This document shows positions 46,096 to 55,611 of a stretch of DNA of 64,000 bases, one piece after another. Location: contig NZ_JACHJV010000001.1 in NCBI RefSeq assembly GCF_014203855.1, forward strand, positions 2,976,001 to 3,040,000. Reading direction: 5' to 3'. Origin of the DNA: Kitasatospora kifunensis. Its GTDB lineage: Bacteria > Actinomycetota > Actinomycetes > Streptomycetales > Streptomycetaceae. Both the position numbers and the translations under genes were made by a program. Numbering within the stretch: the first letter of the stretch is position 1; the number at the start of each line of letters is the position of its first letter. The notes under the pieces are model-generated. The model worked only from the letters and a program-made list of their open reading frames with translations, was not told where the DNA came from and ran no database searches.

Positions 46096-46115
46096 GCCGC
46101 GTCGAAGAACGCGGC
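46096..46115 (-). promoter_or_regulatory. Candidate attenuator hairpin after the leader peptide
   Basis: On the minus strand GCCGCGT-TCTTCG-ACGCGGC forms a 7-bp stem about 30 nt past the leader stop. A second possible stem (GGGCC/GGCCC) lies between it and the stop. These could switch with ribosome position on the leader. No U tract was seen. Confidence 0.35.
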
Positions 46116-46145
46116 GCCGGGCCGATCAGAGGGCCCGCTGCCGAG

Positions 46146-46223
46146 TCAGCCGCGACACGCCGCGGACCACACCCGACCGAAGTCGATGTGGTCGCGAGTG
46201 ACCAGGGGCTGGGCGGCGTTCAT
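46146..46223 (-). CDS. Cysteine-containing leader peptide (25 aa) upstream of the LLM operon
   Basis: A small frame starting ATG at 46223 and ending TGA at 46146. Its C-terminal half reads RDHIDFGRVWSAACRG. Actinobacterial leader peptides in front of sulfur-assimilation genes share the pattern R-x-H-(I/V)-D-(L/F)-x-R-V-x-S-A-x-C, and this matches. The Cys codon sits three codons before the stop, so cysteinyl-tRNA supply could stall ribosomes there and control downstream expression. There is no ribosome site before the ATG; a TTGACG about 30 nt upstream suggests a nearly leaderless message. Confidence 0.72.
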   Translation of the reverse strand: MNAAQPLVTRDHIDFGRVWSAACRG

Positions 46224-46284
46224 GTGCCCAGTTGAGCAGCGAATCGTGGACTTCGTCAACCACTGTCCAGCTCCAGGCCTGCCC

Positions 46285-46315
46285 TTGACAGGGTTTCGCC
46301 CTTGCCACGTACGAT
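46285..46315 (+). promoter_or_regulatory. Sigma-70-like promoter of the rightward arm
   Basis: TTGACA at 46285-46290 and TACGAT at 46310-46315, spacer 19 nt (18 if the -10 is shifted by one). Transcription would start near 46322, giving a leader of about 87 nt before the permease ATG at 46409. It lies within the divergent region shared with the leader-peptide/LLM arm. Confidence 0.5.
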
Positions 46316-46408
46316 CGTTGACGGAGCAAGAGCAGTGCCGCCGCGTTGAGGGACGCGGCCCGCGTGATCGGCGACCCACCGCCCGCCCGCCTGCTCTGGA
46401 GCCTGCCC

Positions 46409-47434
46409 ATGGCCACCTCACACAAGGTCCTGCCCGCCACCGGCCCGCCGCCCACCGCTCCCCAGCCCGCCCCTCCCCCGCTGGTGGGCCGACTCCCGCT
46501 CGCCGGCCAACTCCCGGTCACCGAACTGCCGATCGTCCGCCGCCGGCGCCCGGCCCAGTGGTTGACCACCGCGCTCGTCCTGCTGGTGCTGGCGATGGTG
46601 GCCAACTCGATCGTGCGCAACCCGCGCTTCCAGTGGGACGTGGTCGGCTCCTACCTGACCACCGACGCGGTGCTGCACGGCCTGACCCTCACGATCTGGC
46701 TGACCGCGGCCACCATGGTGCTCGGCTTCACTCTCGGCACCCTGCTGGCAGCCGCCAGGATCTGGGGCAACCTGCTGCTGCGAACCCTGAGTTGGGGATA
46801 CGTCTGGCTGTTCAGGTCGATCCCGCCGCTGGTCCAGCTGCTGCTCTGGTTCAACCTCGGCGCGCTCTATCCCACGCTCGGCCTCGGCATCCCGTTCGGG
46901 CCGGAGTTCCTCACCGTCAAGACGGTCCACCTGTTCGGCCCGGTGCTCACCTCGGTGATCGGGCTGACCCTGCTGGAGGCCGGTTTCGCGGCCGAGGTGG
47001 TGCGCGGCGGCATCCTCTCGGTCGACCACGGGCAGTTGGAGGCCGCGCAGTCGCTGGGGCTCGGCCGGTTTCGGGTGATGCGCCGGATCGTGCTGCCGCA
47101 GGCGATGCGCTCGATCGTGCCGACCGCGGGCAACATGATGGTCGGGCTGCTCAAGAGCACCAGCATCGTCAGCGTGCTCGCGGTCCAGGACCTGCTCTAC
47201 TCGGTGCAATTGATCTACAACCAGACCTACCAGGTGATCCCGCTGCTGCTGGTGGCCACCCTCTGGTACCTGCTGCTGACCACCCTGCTGTCGGTCCTGC
47301 AGTACTACCTGGAGCGGCACTTCGCCCGCGGCTCGACCCGCGGCCAGCTGCCGCCCACCCCGCTGGCCCGCCTGCGGGCCAGGCTCTCGCGGCTGCGCAC
47401 CGCGGTGGACGCGGCGCCGGAGGCGAGGGCGTGA
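46409..47434 (+). CDS. Amino acid ABC transporter permease, second subunit
   Basis: 341 residues with a Pro-rich 45-residue N terminus. About six helices follow. The EAA loop is LEAAQSLGLGRFRVMRRIVLP followed by QAMRSIVPTAGN. It is paralogous to the permease at 42193. It lies in the opposite arm from the ATPase and binding proteins, so both arms must be co-expressed for a heterodimeric importer. Start ATG 46409 with weak GGAG 8 nt upstream. Its stop overlaps the next gene's GTG. Confidence 0.92.
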   Translation: MATSHKVLPATGPPPTAPQPAPPPLVGRLPLAGQLPVTELPIVRRRRPAQWLTTALVLLVLAMVANSIVRNPRFQWDVVGSYLTTDAVLHGLTLTIWLTAATMVLGFTLGTLLAAARIWGNLLLRTLSWGYVWLFRSIPPLVQLLLWFNLGALYPTLGLGIPFGPEFLTVKTVHLFGPVLTSVIGLTLLEAGFAAEVVRGGILSVDHGQLEAAQSLGLGRFRVMRRIVLPQAMRSIVPTAGNMMVGLLKSTSIVSVLAVQDLLYSVQLIYNQTYQVIPLLLVATLWYLLLTTLLSVLQYYLERHFARGSTRGQLPPTPLARLRARLSRLRTAVDAAPEARA

Positions 47435-49392
47435 GGACGCTGGTGATCATCGGCGCCGGGCCGCGCGGCACCGGCCTGTTGGAGCGTCTCGCCGCCAACG
47501 CCGCCGAACTGCTCCCGACCGGGCAGCGGTTGCACATCCACCTGGTCGACCCGCACCCGCCCGGCGGTGGCCGGATCTGGCGCGAGCGGCAGTCGCCGCT
47601 GCTGCGGATGAACTCGATGGCCGAGGACGTCACGATGTTCACCGACGAGAGCTCGGCCATCGAGGGCCCCATCCGCCCGGGGCCCTCGCTCGCCCAGTGG
47701 GCCGCCGACCAGCCGTCCTTCCCGCCCTACCGGCCGGTCGCCGACCCGGCGCTGCGGGCCGAGCTGGCCCGCCTCGCGCCCACCGACTTCGCCACCCGGC
47801 GGGCCCAGAGCGCCTATCTGGACTGGGTGTTCCGCCGAGCGGTGGCCGAACTGCCCGCTCCCGTCACGCTCACCGTGCACCGCGAGAGCGCCCTCGCACT
47901 GGCGGGCCCCGCCGACGGGCCGCAGCGGGTCACACTGACCTCGGGGCGCGAGCTGATGGCCGACCAAGTCGTACTGACCCTGGGCCACTTGGGCTCCGCG
48001 CCGGACGAACGCCACGCCGCCACCGCCGCCTTCGCCCGCCGGCACGGCCGCTACCACCTGCCGCCCGCCTTCTCCTCGGAGGCCGAGCTCGCGGCCGTCG
48101 CCCCCGGCGAGCAGCTGATCCTGCGCGGCTTCGGCCTGGCCTTCGTCGACCTGGTGGCCCTGTTCACCGAGGGCCGCGGCGGCCGCTTCGCGTACCGCCC
48201 GGACGGCAGCGCGATCTACCACCCCTCGGGCCGCGAGCCGGTGTTGCACGTCGGCTCGCGGCGCGGGGTGCCCTACCACTCGAAGACCGACTACCGCCTG
48301 CAGGGCCCGCCCGCCCCGCTGCCGCGCTACTTCGGCCCGGCCACCGTCGAGGAGCTGCTGAACCGCCCGGGACCACTCGAACTACGCAGGGACGCCTGGC
48401 CGTTGATGGCCAAGGAGATCGGCTTCGGCTACTACCACGAGCTGTTCCACGCGCACCCCGAGCGCACCACGCTGCCCTGGGCCGCGTTCCTGGCCGACTA
48501 CGACCGGTACGGCTGGTACCAGCCGGAGTTGGCGGCACTGGTCGAGCGCGCGGTACCGCAGGTGGCCGACCGGCTCGACTTCGAGCGGCTGGACCACCCG
48601 CTGGCCGGTCTGCGCTTCGCCGACCCCGAACAACTCCAGCAGCACCTGCGGCAGTACATCCGAGCGGACGCCGACCGCCGCGCCGATCCCGCCTACAGTG
48701 CGGACCTGGGCGCCTTCCTGGCGCTGCTCTCGCTCTACGGCCAGCTGCCCCGACTGCTGGCCGCCGGGCGGCTGACCGCCCGCTCGATCGCGGGTGAGCT
48801 GGACGGCTGGTGGCACGGCTTCTTCAGCTTCCTGGCCTCCGGTCCACCGGGCTTTCGGCTGCGCGAACTGCTCGCGCTCTCCGAAGCCGGTGTGGTCCGC
48901 TTCCTCGGTGCCGACCTGAGCGTCACCGAGGACGAGGCGAACGGCACCTTCGTGGCGAGCAGCCCGAGCCTGCCGGGCCACCGGGTGAGGGCCACCGCGC
49001 TGATCGAGGCCTATCTGCCCCGGCACAGCCTGCAACGCACCGAGGACCAGGTGCTGGCCCAACTGCTGCGGGCAGGGCGGCTCGCCGAGGAGGTGGTGGT
49101 GGACCCCGACTTCACGCACCGCTCCGGGCTGCTGACCACCGACCCCGCCGACGGCCGGGTGCTCGACCCCGCACTCGGCGGCGCCCCGCACCCGCGCCGC
49201 CTGGCGCTCGGCCCGCACACCAACGCCCGCGCCTTCGCCGCCTTCGCCCGTCCGCGCACCAACGCCCCGGCCTTCAGGCAGAACGACGCGGCCGCCCGCG
49301 CCCTGCTGCGCGCGCTGGCGGCGTCCGGGCCTGCCGGTTCACCGACGACAGGTGAAAGGATGGCGGCGGGGCTGACGACGGCGCGGCCCTGA
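47431..49392 (+). CDS. FAD/NAD(P)-binding protein (NAD_binding_9 type)
   Basis: The 653-residue protein opens with the dinucleotide-binding motif TLVIIGAGPRGTGLLERL and continues with PPGGGRIWRERQSPLLRMNS, typical of large FAD-NAD(P)-binding proteins resembling N-hydroxylating flavoproteins. A second nucleotide-binding segment is near QLILRGFGLAFVDLV. The C-terminal half is not assignable by eye. It is coupled to the permease gene by GTGA. It may supply reduced flavin or oxidise the imported compound; the function is unknown. Confidence 0.75.
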   Translation: MRTLVIIGAGPRGTGLLERLAANAAELLPTGQRLHIHLVDPHPPGGGRIWRERQSPLLRMNSMAEDVTMFTDESSAIEGPIRPGPSLAQWAADQPSFPPYRPVADPALRAELARLAPTDFATRRAQSAYLDWVFRRAVAELPAPVTLTVHRESALALAGPADGPQRVTLTSGRELMADQVVLTLGHLGSAPDERHAATAAFARRHGRYHLPPAFSSEAELAAVAPGEQLILRGFGLAFVDLVALFTEGRGGRFAYRPDGSAIYHPSGREPVLHVGSRRGVPYHSKTDYRLQGPPAPLPRYFGPATVEELLNRPGPLELRRDAWPLMAKEIGFGYYHELFHAHPERTTLPWAAFLADYDRYGWYQPELAALVERAVPQVADRLDFERLDHPLAGLRFADPEQLQQHLRQYIRADADRRADPAYSADLGAFLALLSLYGQLPRLLAAGRLTARSIAGELDGWWHGFFSFLASGPPGFRLRELLALSEAGVVRFLGADLSVTEDEANGTFVASSPSLPGHRVRATALIEAYLPRHSLQRTEDQVLAQLLRAGRLAEEVVVDPDFTHRSGLLTTDPADGRVLDPALGGAPHPRRLALGPHTNARAFAAFARPRTNAPAFRQNDAAARALLRALAASGPAGSPTTGERMAAGLTTARP

Positions 49393-49414
49393 TCCCAGCT
49401 GGAGGTGGGCGAAG

Positions 49415-51697
<2,283 letters not shown>

Positions 51698-51716
51698 GGA
51701 AGCCGCCAAAAAGCGC

Positions 51717-51758
51717 TCCGCGGCCCGTCAGCCCCCATCGAGGCCGACGGGCCGCGGA
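51717..51758. terminator. Bidirectional terminator between FdhF-type and NlpC/P60 genes
   Basis: Perfect 13-bp arms tccgcggcccgtc (51717-51729) and gacgggccgcgga (51746-51758) with a 16-nt loop, between two convergent genes. An A run at 51709-51712 on the plus strand gives a U run on the leftward transcript. Confidence 0.8.
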
Positions 51759-51761
51759 ACA

Positions 51762-53450
51762 TCAGTGCGAGGGGTTGCCCGAGGACGAGGGGCTCGGCGA
51801 ACCGGTCGCCGGTGCGGTGCCCGACGGCGAGGCCGAAGGGGTGCCCGAGGGCGCGGGGCTGCCCGAGACCGACCCCGAGGGCGAGGAGGTCGGGGAGGCC
51901 GAGCCACTGCCCGTGGGCGAGGCGGAGCCCGAGGGCGGGGCGGACGGGTTGGCGCTCCCCGAGGGCGCGGCCGAGCCCGACCCGGACGGCGACGACGTGG
52001 CGCCGGAGGGCGAGGCTCCGGACGGCGAAGGCCCGGCGGGCGACGGCCCTGCGGGCGCGGGCCCCGCGGGCGCAGGCTTCGACCCGGCGGACGGCGAAGC
52101 CGGCGGCGTCGGCGGGATGATCGGCACCACCGGCAGCTGCGGGGGCAGCGGCGGCTCGCTCGGCAGCCCGGGTGCGGTGCCCTGCCCTGGCGCGATCGGC
52201 GTGATCGTCTCCGCGTCCTGCAGCGTGGCGGGCACCTTCCAGGCGCCGCCCTTGTCGTCCGAGGCGTTCTGCGGATCGGGGCGCACCGCGCCCAGGATCG
52301 GCGCCATCCCGATCGGCGAGACCCGCACGACCGTGCCGGCGTGCGGGGCCTGCACGACCAGCCCACCGCCGATGTACATCGCGATGTGCTCGGCGCTCTC
52401 GTAGTAGACCACCAGGTCACCGGGGCGCAGCTGGTTCAGCGGGACGTGCTGCAACTGGGCCCACTGGTCCTGGCTGGTGCGCGGGATCTGCACGCCCGCG
52501 TGCAGCCAGGCCTGCGAGGTCAGGCCGGAGCAGTCGTAGGTGTCGGGCCCGATGGCGCCCCACAGGTACGGCTTGCCGAGCTGCGCGAGTGCGAAGGCCA
52601 CCGCCTGCCGTCCCGCCGCGGAGGGGGTGCGCTCGCCCTGACCGAGCGCGCCGGAGGCCAGGAAGGCCAACTGGGCCTGGTCGACCTGGTTCTGCTCCAG
52701 CTGCTGCAACTCGTTCTGCTGGGCGCCGGTGAGCGAGCTGACCAGCTGCTCGACGGTGGCCAGCTGGCGGGCGATGTCGGCCTTGTTCTGGTCCTGCTGG
52801 GCGAGCAGCGCCTTGCTGCTGTCGACCGCGTCGCCGGACTGCTTCTTCAGCTGCGTCAGGGCCGCCTGGTCGCTCTTGAGCTGGGCGATGAAGGCGGCCT
52901 GCGAACGGCTCGCGGCGGACAGCAGCGCGGCGAGGTGGGCGGCCTGGTAGGGGTCGTTGGTCAGCAGCAGCTCGCCGAAGCCGGAGAGGTCGCCGTTGCG
53001 GTACTGCTCGGAGGCGAGCTCCGAGGCGACGTCGATGCTCTGGTCGACCAGCTTCTGCTGGGCGTCGAGCTTCGCGTTGACGGCGGCCACGGTGCTCTGC
53101 CGGTCGGCCAGCTGTTGGACGGTGGCGTTGTACTGCTCGGTGGCGGTCTCGGCGTTCTGGTAGAGCAGGTGGATCTTGTCGAGCAGCGGACCGAGCGTCG
53201 CCTTGGCCTGGGCCAGCGGGTCGGCGTCGGGCGAGGCGGGGGCACCTGCGGGGCCGCCCGCCGCAGCGGCGGTGGACGGTGAAGCAGTGGACGGTGACGC
53301 GGTGGACGGTGGTGGCTCGGTGGCCGCGAAGGCCGTCTGACCGGCCAGTGGCAGCGCCAGGGCCGCCATCGCCAGCACCGCACCGCAGCGCAGCGCGGCC
53401 CGCAGCCACGGCTGACCTCCGACCAACTGTTCGCGCCGCACGGCTCGCAT
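51762..53450 (-). CDS. NlpC/P60 (C40) peptidoglycan hydrolase with coiled coil and Ser/Pro/Gly tail
   Basis: The 562-residue secreted protein has an N-terminal signal peptide (LAMAALALPLAGQTAFA). A roughly 200-residue coiled-coil region follows, as in RipA-type enzymes. The NlpC/P60 domain (about 290-400) has the catalytic Cys in YDCSGLTSQAW and His in AEHIAMYIGG. The last 120 residues are a low-complexity tail of Ser, Pro, Gly and Ala (PSGSA, PSPAGPS units). Start ATG 53450 (MRAVRREQL) is chosen because the signal peptide then has normal length. It cleaves cell-wall stem peptides. Confidence 0.92.
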   Translation of the reverse strand: MRAVRREQLVGGQPWLRAALRCGAVLAMAALALPLAGQTAFAATEPPPSTASPSTASPSTAAAAGGPAGAPASPDADPLAQAKATLGPLLDKIHLLYQNAETATEQYNATVQQLADRQSTVAAVNAKLDAQQKLVDQSIDVASELASEQYRNGDLSGFGELLLTNDPYQAAHLAALLSAASRSQAAFIAQLKSDQAALTQLKKQSGDAVDSSKALLAQQDQNKADIARQLATVEQLVSSLTGAQQNELQQLEQNQVDQAQLAFLASGALGQGERTPSAAGRQAVAFALAQLGKPYLWGAIGPDTYDCSGLTSQAWLHAGVQIPRTSQDQWAQLQHVPLNQLRPGDLVVYYESAEHIAMYIGGGLVVQAPHAGTVVRVSPIGMAPILGAVRPDPQNASDDKGGAWKVPATLQDAETITPIAPGQGTAPGLPSEPPLPPQLPVVPIIPPTPPASPSAGSKPAPAGPAPAGPSPAGPSPSGASPSGATSSPSGSGSAAPSGSANPSAPPSGSASPTGSGSASPTSSPSGSVSGSPAPSGTPSASPSGTAPATGSPSPSSSGNPSH

Positions 53451-53709
53451 CGGCCCGCCTCCCCAACGTCCCGGTGACACCCCACGGCCCGCCGTCGACG
53501 GACCCCGGCCGATCCTGCCATGTCAGGTGCCGGCTGAGACAGGGAGCGTCCGTACGGTCTGATGAATTCTCAGCTCGACCCGGTCGTGACGCAGATCTCA
53601 GCAATCCGGCAGCAAACCGGACGTTGTTCGCATAAGACCAGGCCAAGACACCTGACAGACTCTTCTCTGTAAGGCGAGAGACGTAAACGGAGCCAGGAGT
53701 CCCAAGCTA

Positions 53710-53742
53710 GTTAACCTTCCGTTCACTCGCCCTCCCTACGGT
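53710..53742 (+). promoter_or_regulatory. PHO box (PhoP operator) upstream of pit
   Basis: Consecutive 11-bp direct repeat units: GTTAACCTTCC (53710), GTTCACTCGCC (53721) and a weaker CTCCCTACGGT (53732). This matches the streptomycete PHO-box pattern GTTCACC plus 4 nt. It is 58-90 nt upstream of the pit ATG. The rest of the 53451-53799 gap shows no gene. Confidence 0.65.
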
Positions 53743-53799
53743 CACGCTGAACACGGCAGCAGAAAACAACAGTCCGACTACTACGACGATTGTTTGGTA

Positions 53800-55041
53800 A
53801 TGGAACACATCACGTTCCTGGTGGCGGTAGTGATCGTCACGGCTCTCGCCTTCGACTTCACGAACGGCTTCCACGACACTGCCAACGCGATGGCCACCTC
53901 CATCGCCACCGGCGCGCTGCGGCCCAAGATCGCCGTTGCCATCTCCGCGGTCCTCAACTTCGCCGGCGCCTTCCTGTCCGTGAAGGTGGCCAGCACCATC
54001 TCGGGCGGCATCGTCAACGAGAAGGCCGGCATCCACCCGGCGGTGATCTTCGCCGCGCTGGTCGGCGCCATCCTCTGGAACCTGCTGACCTGGCTGCGCG
54101 GCCTGCCCTCCAGCTCCTCGCACGCGCTGTACGGCGGTCTGATCGGCGCCACCATCGTCGGAGTCGGCTTCGACGGCGTGAACTTCAGCACCGTGGTCAC
54201 CAAGATCCTGATCCCGGCCATCGCCTCCCCGATCGTGGCCGGCCTGGCCGCCTGGGGCGCCACCAAGATGGCCTACCTGATCACCAAGCGGGGCAACGAG
54301 AAGACCACCACCAAGGGCTTCAAGACCGGCCAGATCTTCTCCGCCTCGCTGGTCTCGCTGGCCCACGGCACCAACGACGCCCAGAAGACCATGGGCATCA
54401 TCACCCTCACCCTGGTCTCGGTCGGCGCGCTGCCCAAGCACGCGCTGCCGCCCACCTGGGTGATCGCCAGCGCCGGTCTGGCCATCGCGCTGGGCACCTA
54501 CAGCGGCGGCTGGCGGATCATCCGCAGCATGGGCAAGGGCCTGACCGACGTCCAGGCGCCCCAGGGCTTCGCCGCCGAGAGCGCGACCACCGCGGTGATC
54601 CTGACCTCCTCGCACATGGGCTACGGCCTGTCCACCACCCAGGTGGTCTCCGGCGGCATCATGGGCGCGGGCCTGGGTGGCCCCAAGGCTCAGGTGCACT
54701 GGAGCATGGCCCGCCGCATGGTCTACACCTGGGGCCTGACGATGCCCGCCGCCGCCGTGGTGGCCGGTGCGGCCGCCTACGTCGCCAACCAGGGCACCTG
54801 GGGCGTGGTGCTGGTCGGCGCCGCGCTGGTGGCCGGCTCCGGCAGCATGTGGCTGATCTCGCGCCGCCAGCCGGTGACCGCGAGCAACGTCAACGACCTC
54901 CCGCAGGACGCCGAGAGCACCGAACTCCCGGTCCTCCCGGAGCTCTCGGAGCTCTCGGAGCTCTCGGACGTCACCCCGGTGGCGCCGCCGACCGTGCCCG
55001 GCACGCCCGCCACTCCGCCCACCACCGTCGCCGCCGCCTGA
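53800..55041 (+). CDS. pit: Low-affinity inorganic phosphate transporter (PiT family)
   Basis: Phosphate/cation symporter of 413 residues with about ten helices. Both PiT signature repeats are present: FTNGFHDTANAMATSIATGAL near the N terminus and SLAHGTNDAQKTMGII in the second half. ATG 53800 (MEHITFLV) is preferred over the TTG two codons earlier. The C-terminal 50 residues are Glu/Pro-rich and hydrophilic. A small membrane protein gene follows by 10 nt, the arrangement I recall for the PhoP-controlled pitH2 locus of S. coelicolor. Confidence 0.93.
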   Translation: MEHITFLVAVVIVTALAFDFTNGFHDTANAMATSIATGALRPKIAVAISAVLNFAGAFLSVKVASTISGGIVNEKAGIHPAVIFAALVGAILWNLLTWLRGLPSSSSHALYGGLIGATIVGVGFDGVNFSTVVTKILIPAIASPIVAGLAAWGATKMAYLITKRGNEKTTTKGFKTGQIFSASLVSLAHGTNDAQKTMGIITLTLVSVGALPKHALPPTWVIASAGLAIALGTYSGGWRIIRSMGKGLTDVQAPQGFAAESATTAVILTSSHMGYGLSTTQVVSGGIMGAGLGGPKAQVHWSMARRMVYTWGLTMPAAAVVAGAAAYVANQGTWGVVLVGAALVAGSGSMWLISRRQPVTASNVNDLPQDAESTELPVLPELSELSELSDVTPVAPPTVPGTPATPPTTVAAA

Positions 55042-55051
55042 GGGGCCCCGC

Positions 55052-55294
55052 ATGAACATCAACTGGAGCGCCCTGGCCGACACCGCCGGCGTCAGCTTCC
55101 TGGTCACCGTCGCCGTGGTGAGTGCCTTCGCCCTCGGCATCCTGGCCCTGTCCCGCCGCGAGGCCGCCCTCGAGGCCACGGCCGCCGGCGCCCCCGGCGC
55201 CGGGCGCGGCACCCTGGCACTGGCCGGCGCCGGCGTCAGCTTCGCCGCCTGCGCCGCCGCCGTGGGCTACGGCCTCACGCTGATCGCGAGCTGA
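55052..55294 (+). CDS. Small two-helix membrane protein downstream of pit
   Basis: 80 residues with two predicted helices (about 12-33 and 53-76) joined by an Ala/Gly-rich loop. GGGGCCC spacing before the ATG gives only a weak ribosome site; the gene is 10 nt after pit, so translational coupling is likely. It may be an accessory subunit of the phosphate transporter. No enzymatic motif. Confidence 0.8.
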   Translation: MNINWSALADTAGVSFLVTVAVVSAFALGILALSRREAALEATAAGAPGAGRGTLALAGAGVSFAACAAAVGYGLTLIAS

Positions 55295-55333
55295 CGCTCC
55301 ACAAGCACCCCGCAGGGGCTGAGGCACCCTGAC

Positions 55334-55382
55334 GAACGGCGAAGGCCGCGAGCTGCCCAGCAGCTCGCGGCCTTCGCCGTTC
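55334..55382 (+). terminator. Strong terminator of the pit operon
   Basis: 22-bp perfect stem with a 5-nt loop (cccag), starting 40 nt after the small membrane protein gene. It is the longest perfect hairpin in the window. Together with copy C of the repeat it accounts for the 55295-55610 gap. Confidence 0.9.
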
Positions 55383-55451
55383 CCGTCCGCACCCCAGCGC
55401 TGACCCGCGCGGACCCGGTGCGCTGCACTGCCCGGAATGGGCGCTGACCAA

Positions 55452-55611
55452 GGGGGTCCGCCGGTAGGGGGTCGGCGAAGGAGCGCCCACCGCGTCAGCG
55501 GCTGACGCCCACGACGGGCCGAGTCCGGGCGGTGCCGACGATGAGGGGCACCACCCGGCCGAAGGCTGGGTGGTGCCCCTCATCTGATCCGGCAAGACCC
55601 GCCGGTCGCTC
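55452..55611. mobile_element. MITE-like element, copy C (about 160 bp, degenerate)
   Basis: The left end GGGGGTCCGCCGGTAGGGGG (55453-55472) matches the copy A terminal repeat at 18 of 20 bases. It is followed by the same interior blocks (gaaggagcg and gggccgagtccgggcggtgccgacga in two pieces, separated here by an extra hairpin cgtcagcggctgacg). The right end is degenerate (ccggcaag...gccggtcgctc) and followed by TAA. It lies right at the stop of the leftward MFS gene: the TAG stop spans the junction. An additional hairpin (gaggggcaccacc with complement) sits at 55543-55581. Confidence 0.65.

Noticed and set aside
45919-49392. A very long plus-strand frame beginning upstream of the second permease
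   Set aside because: Only its 3' part (from GTG 47431) is a real protein. The first 500 codons run out of frame through the divergent promoter and the permease gene.
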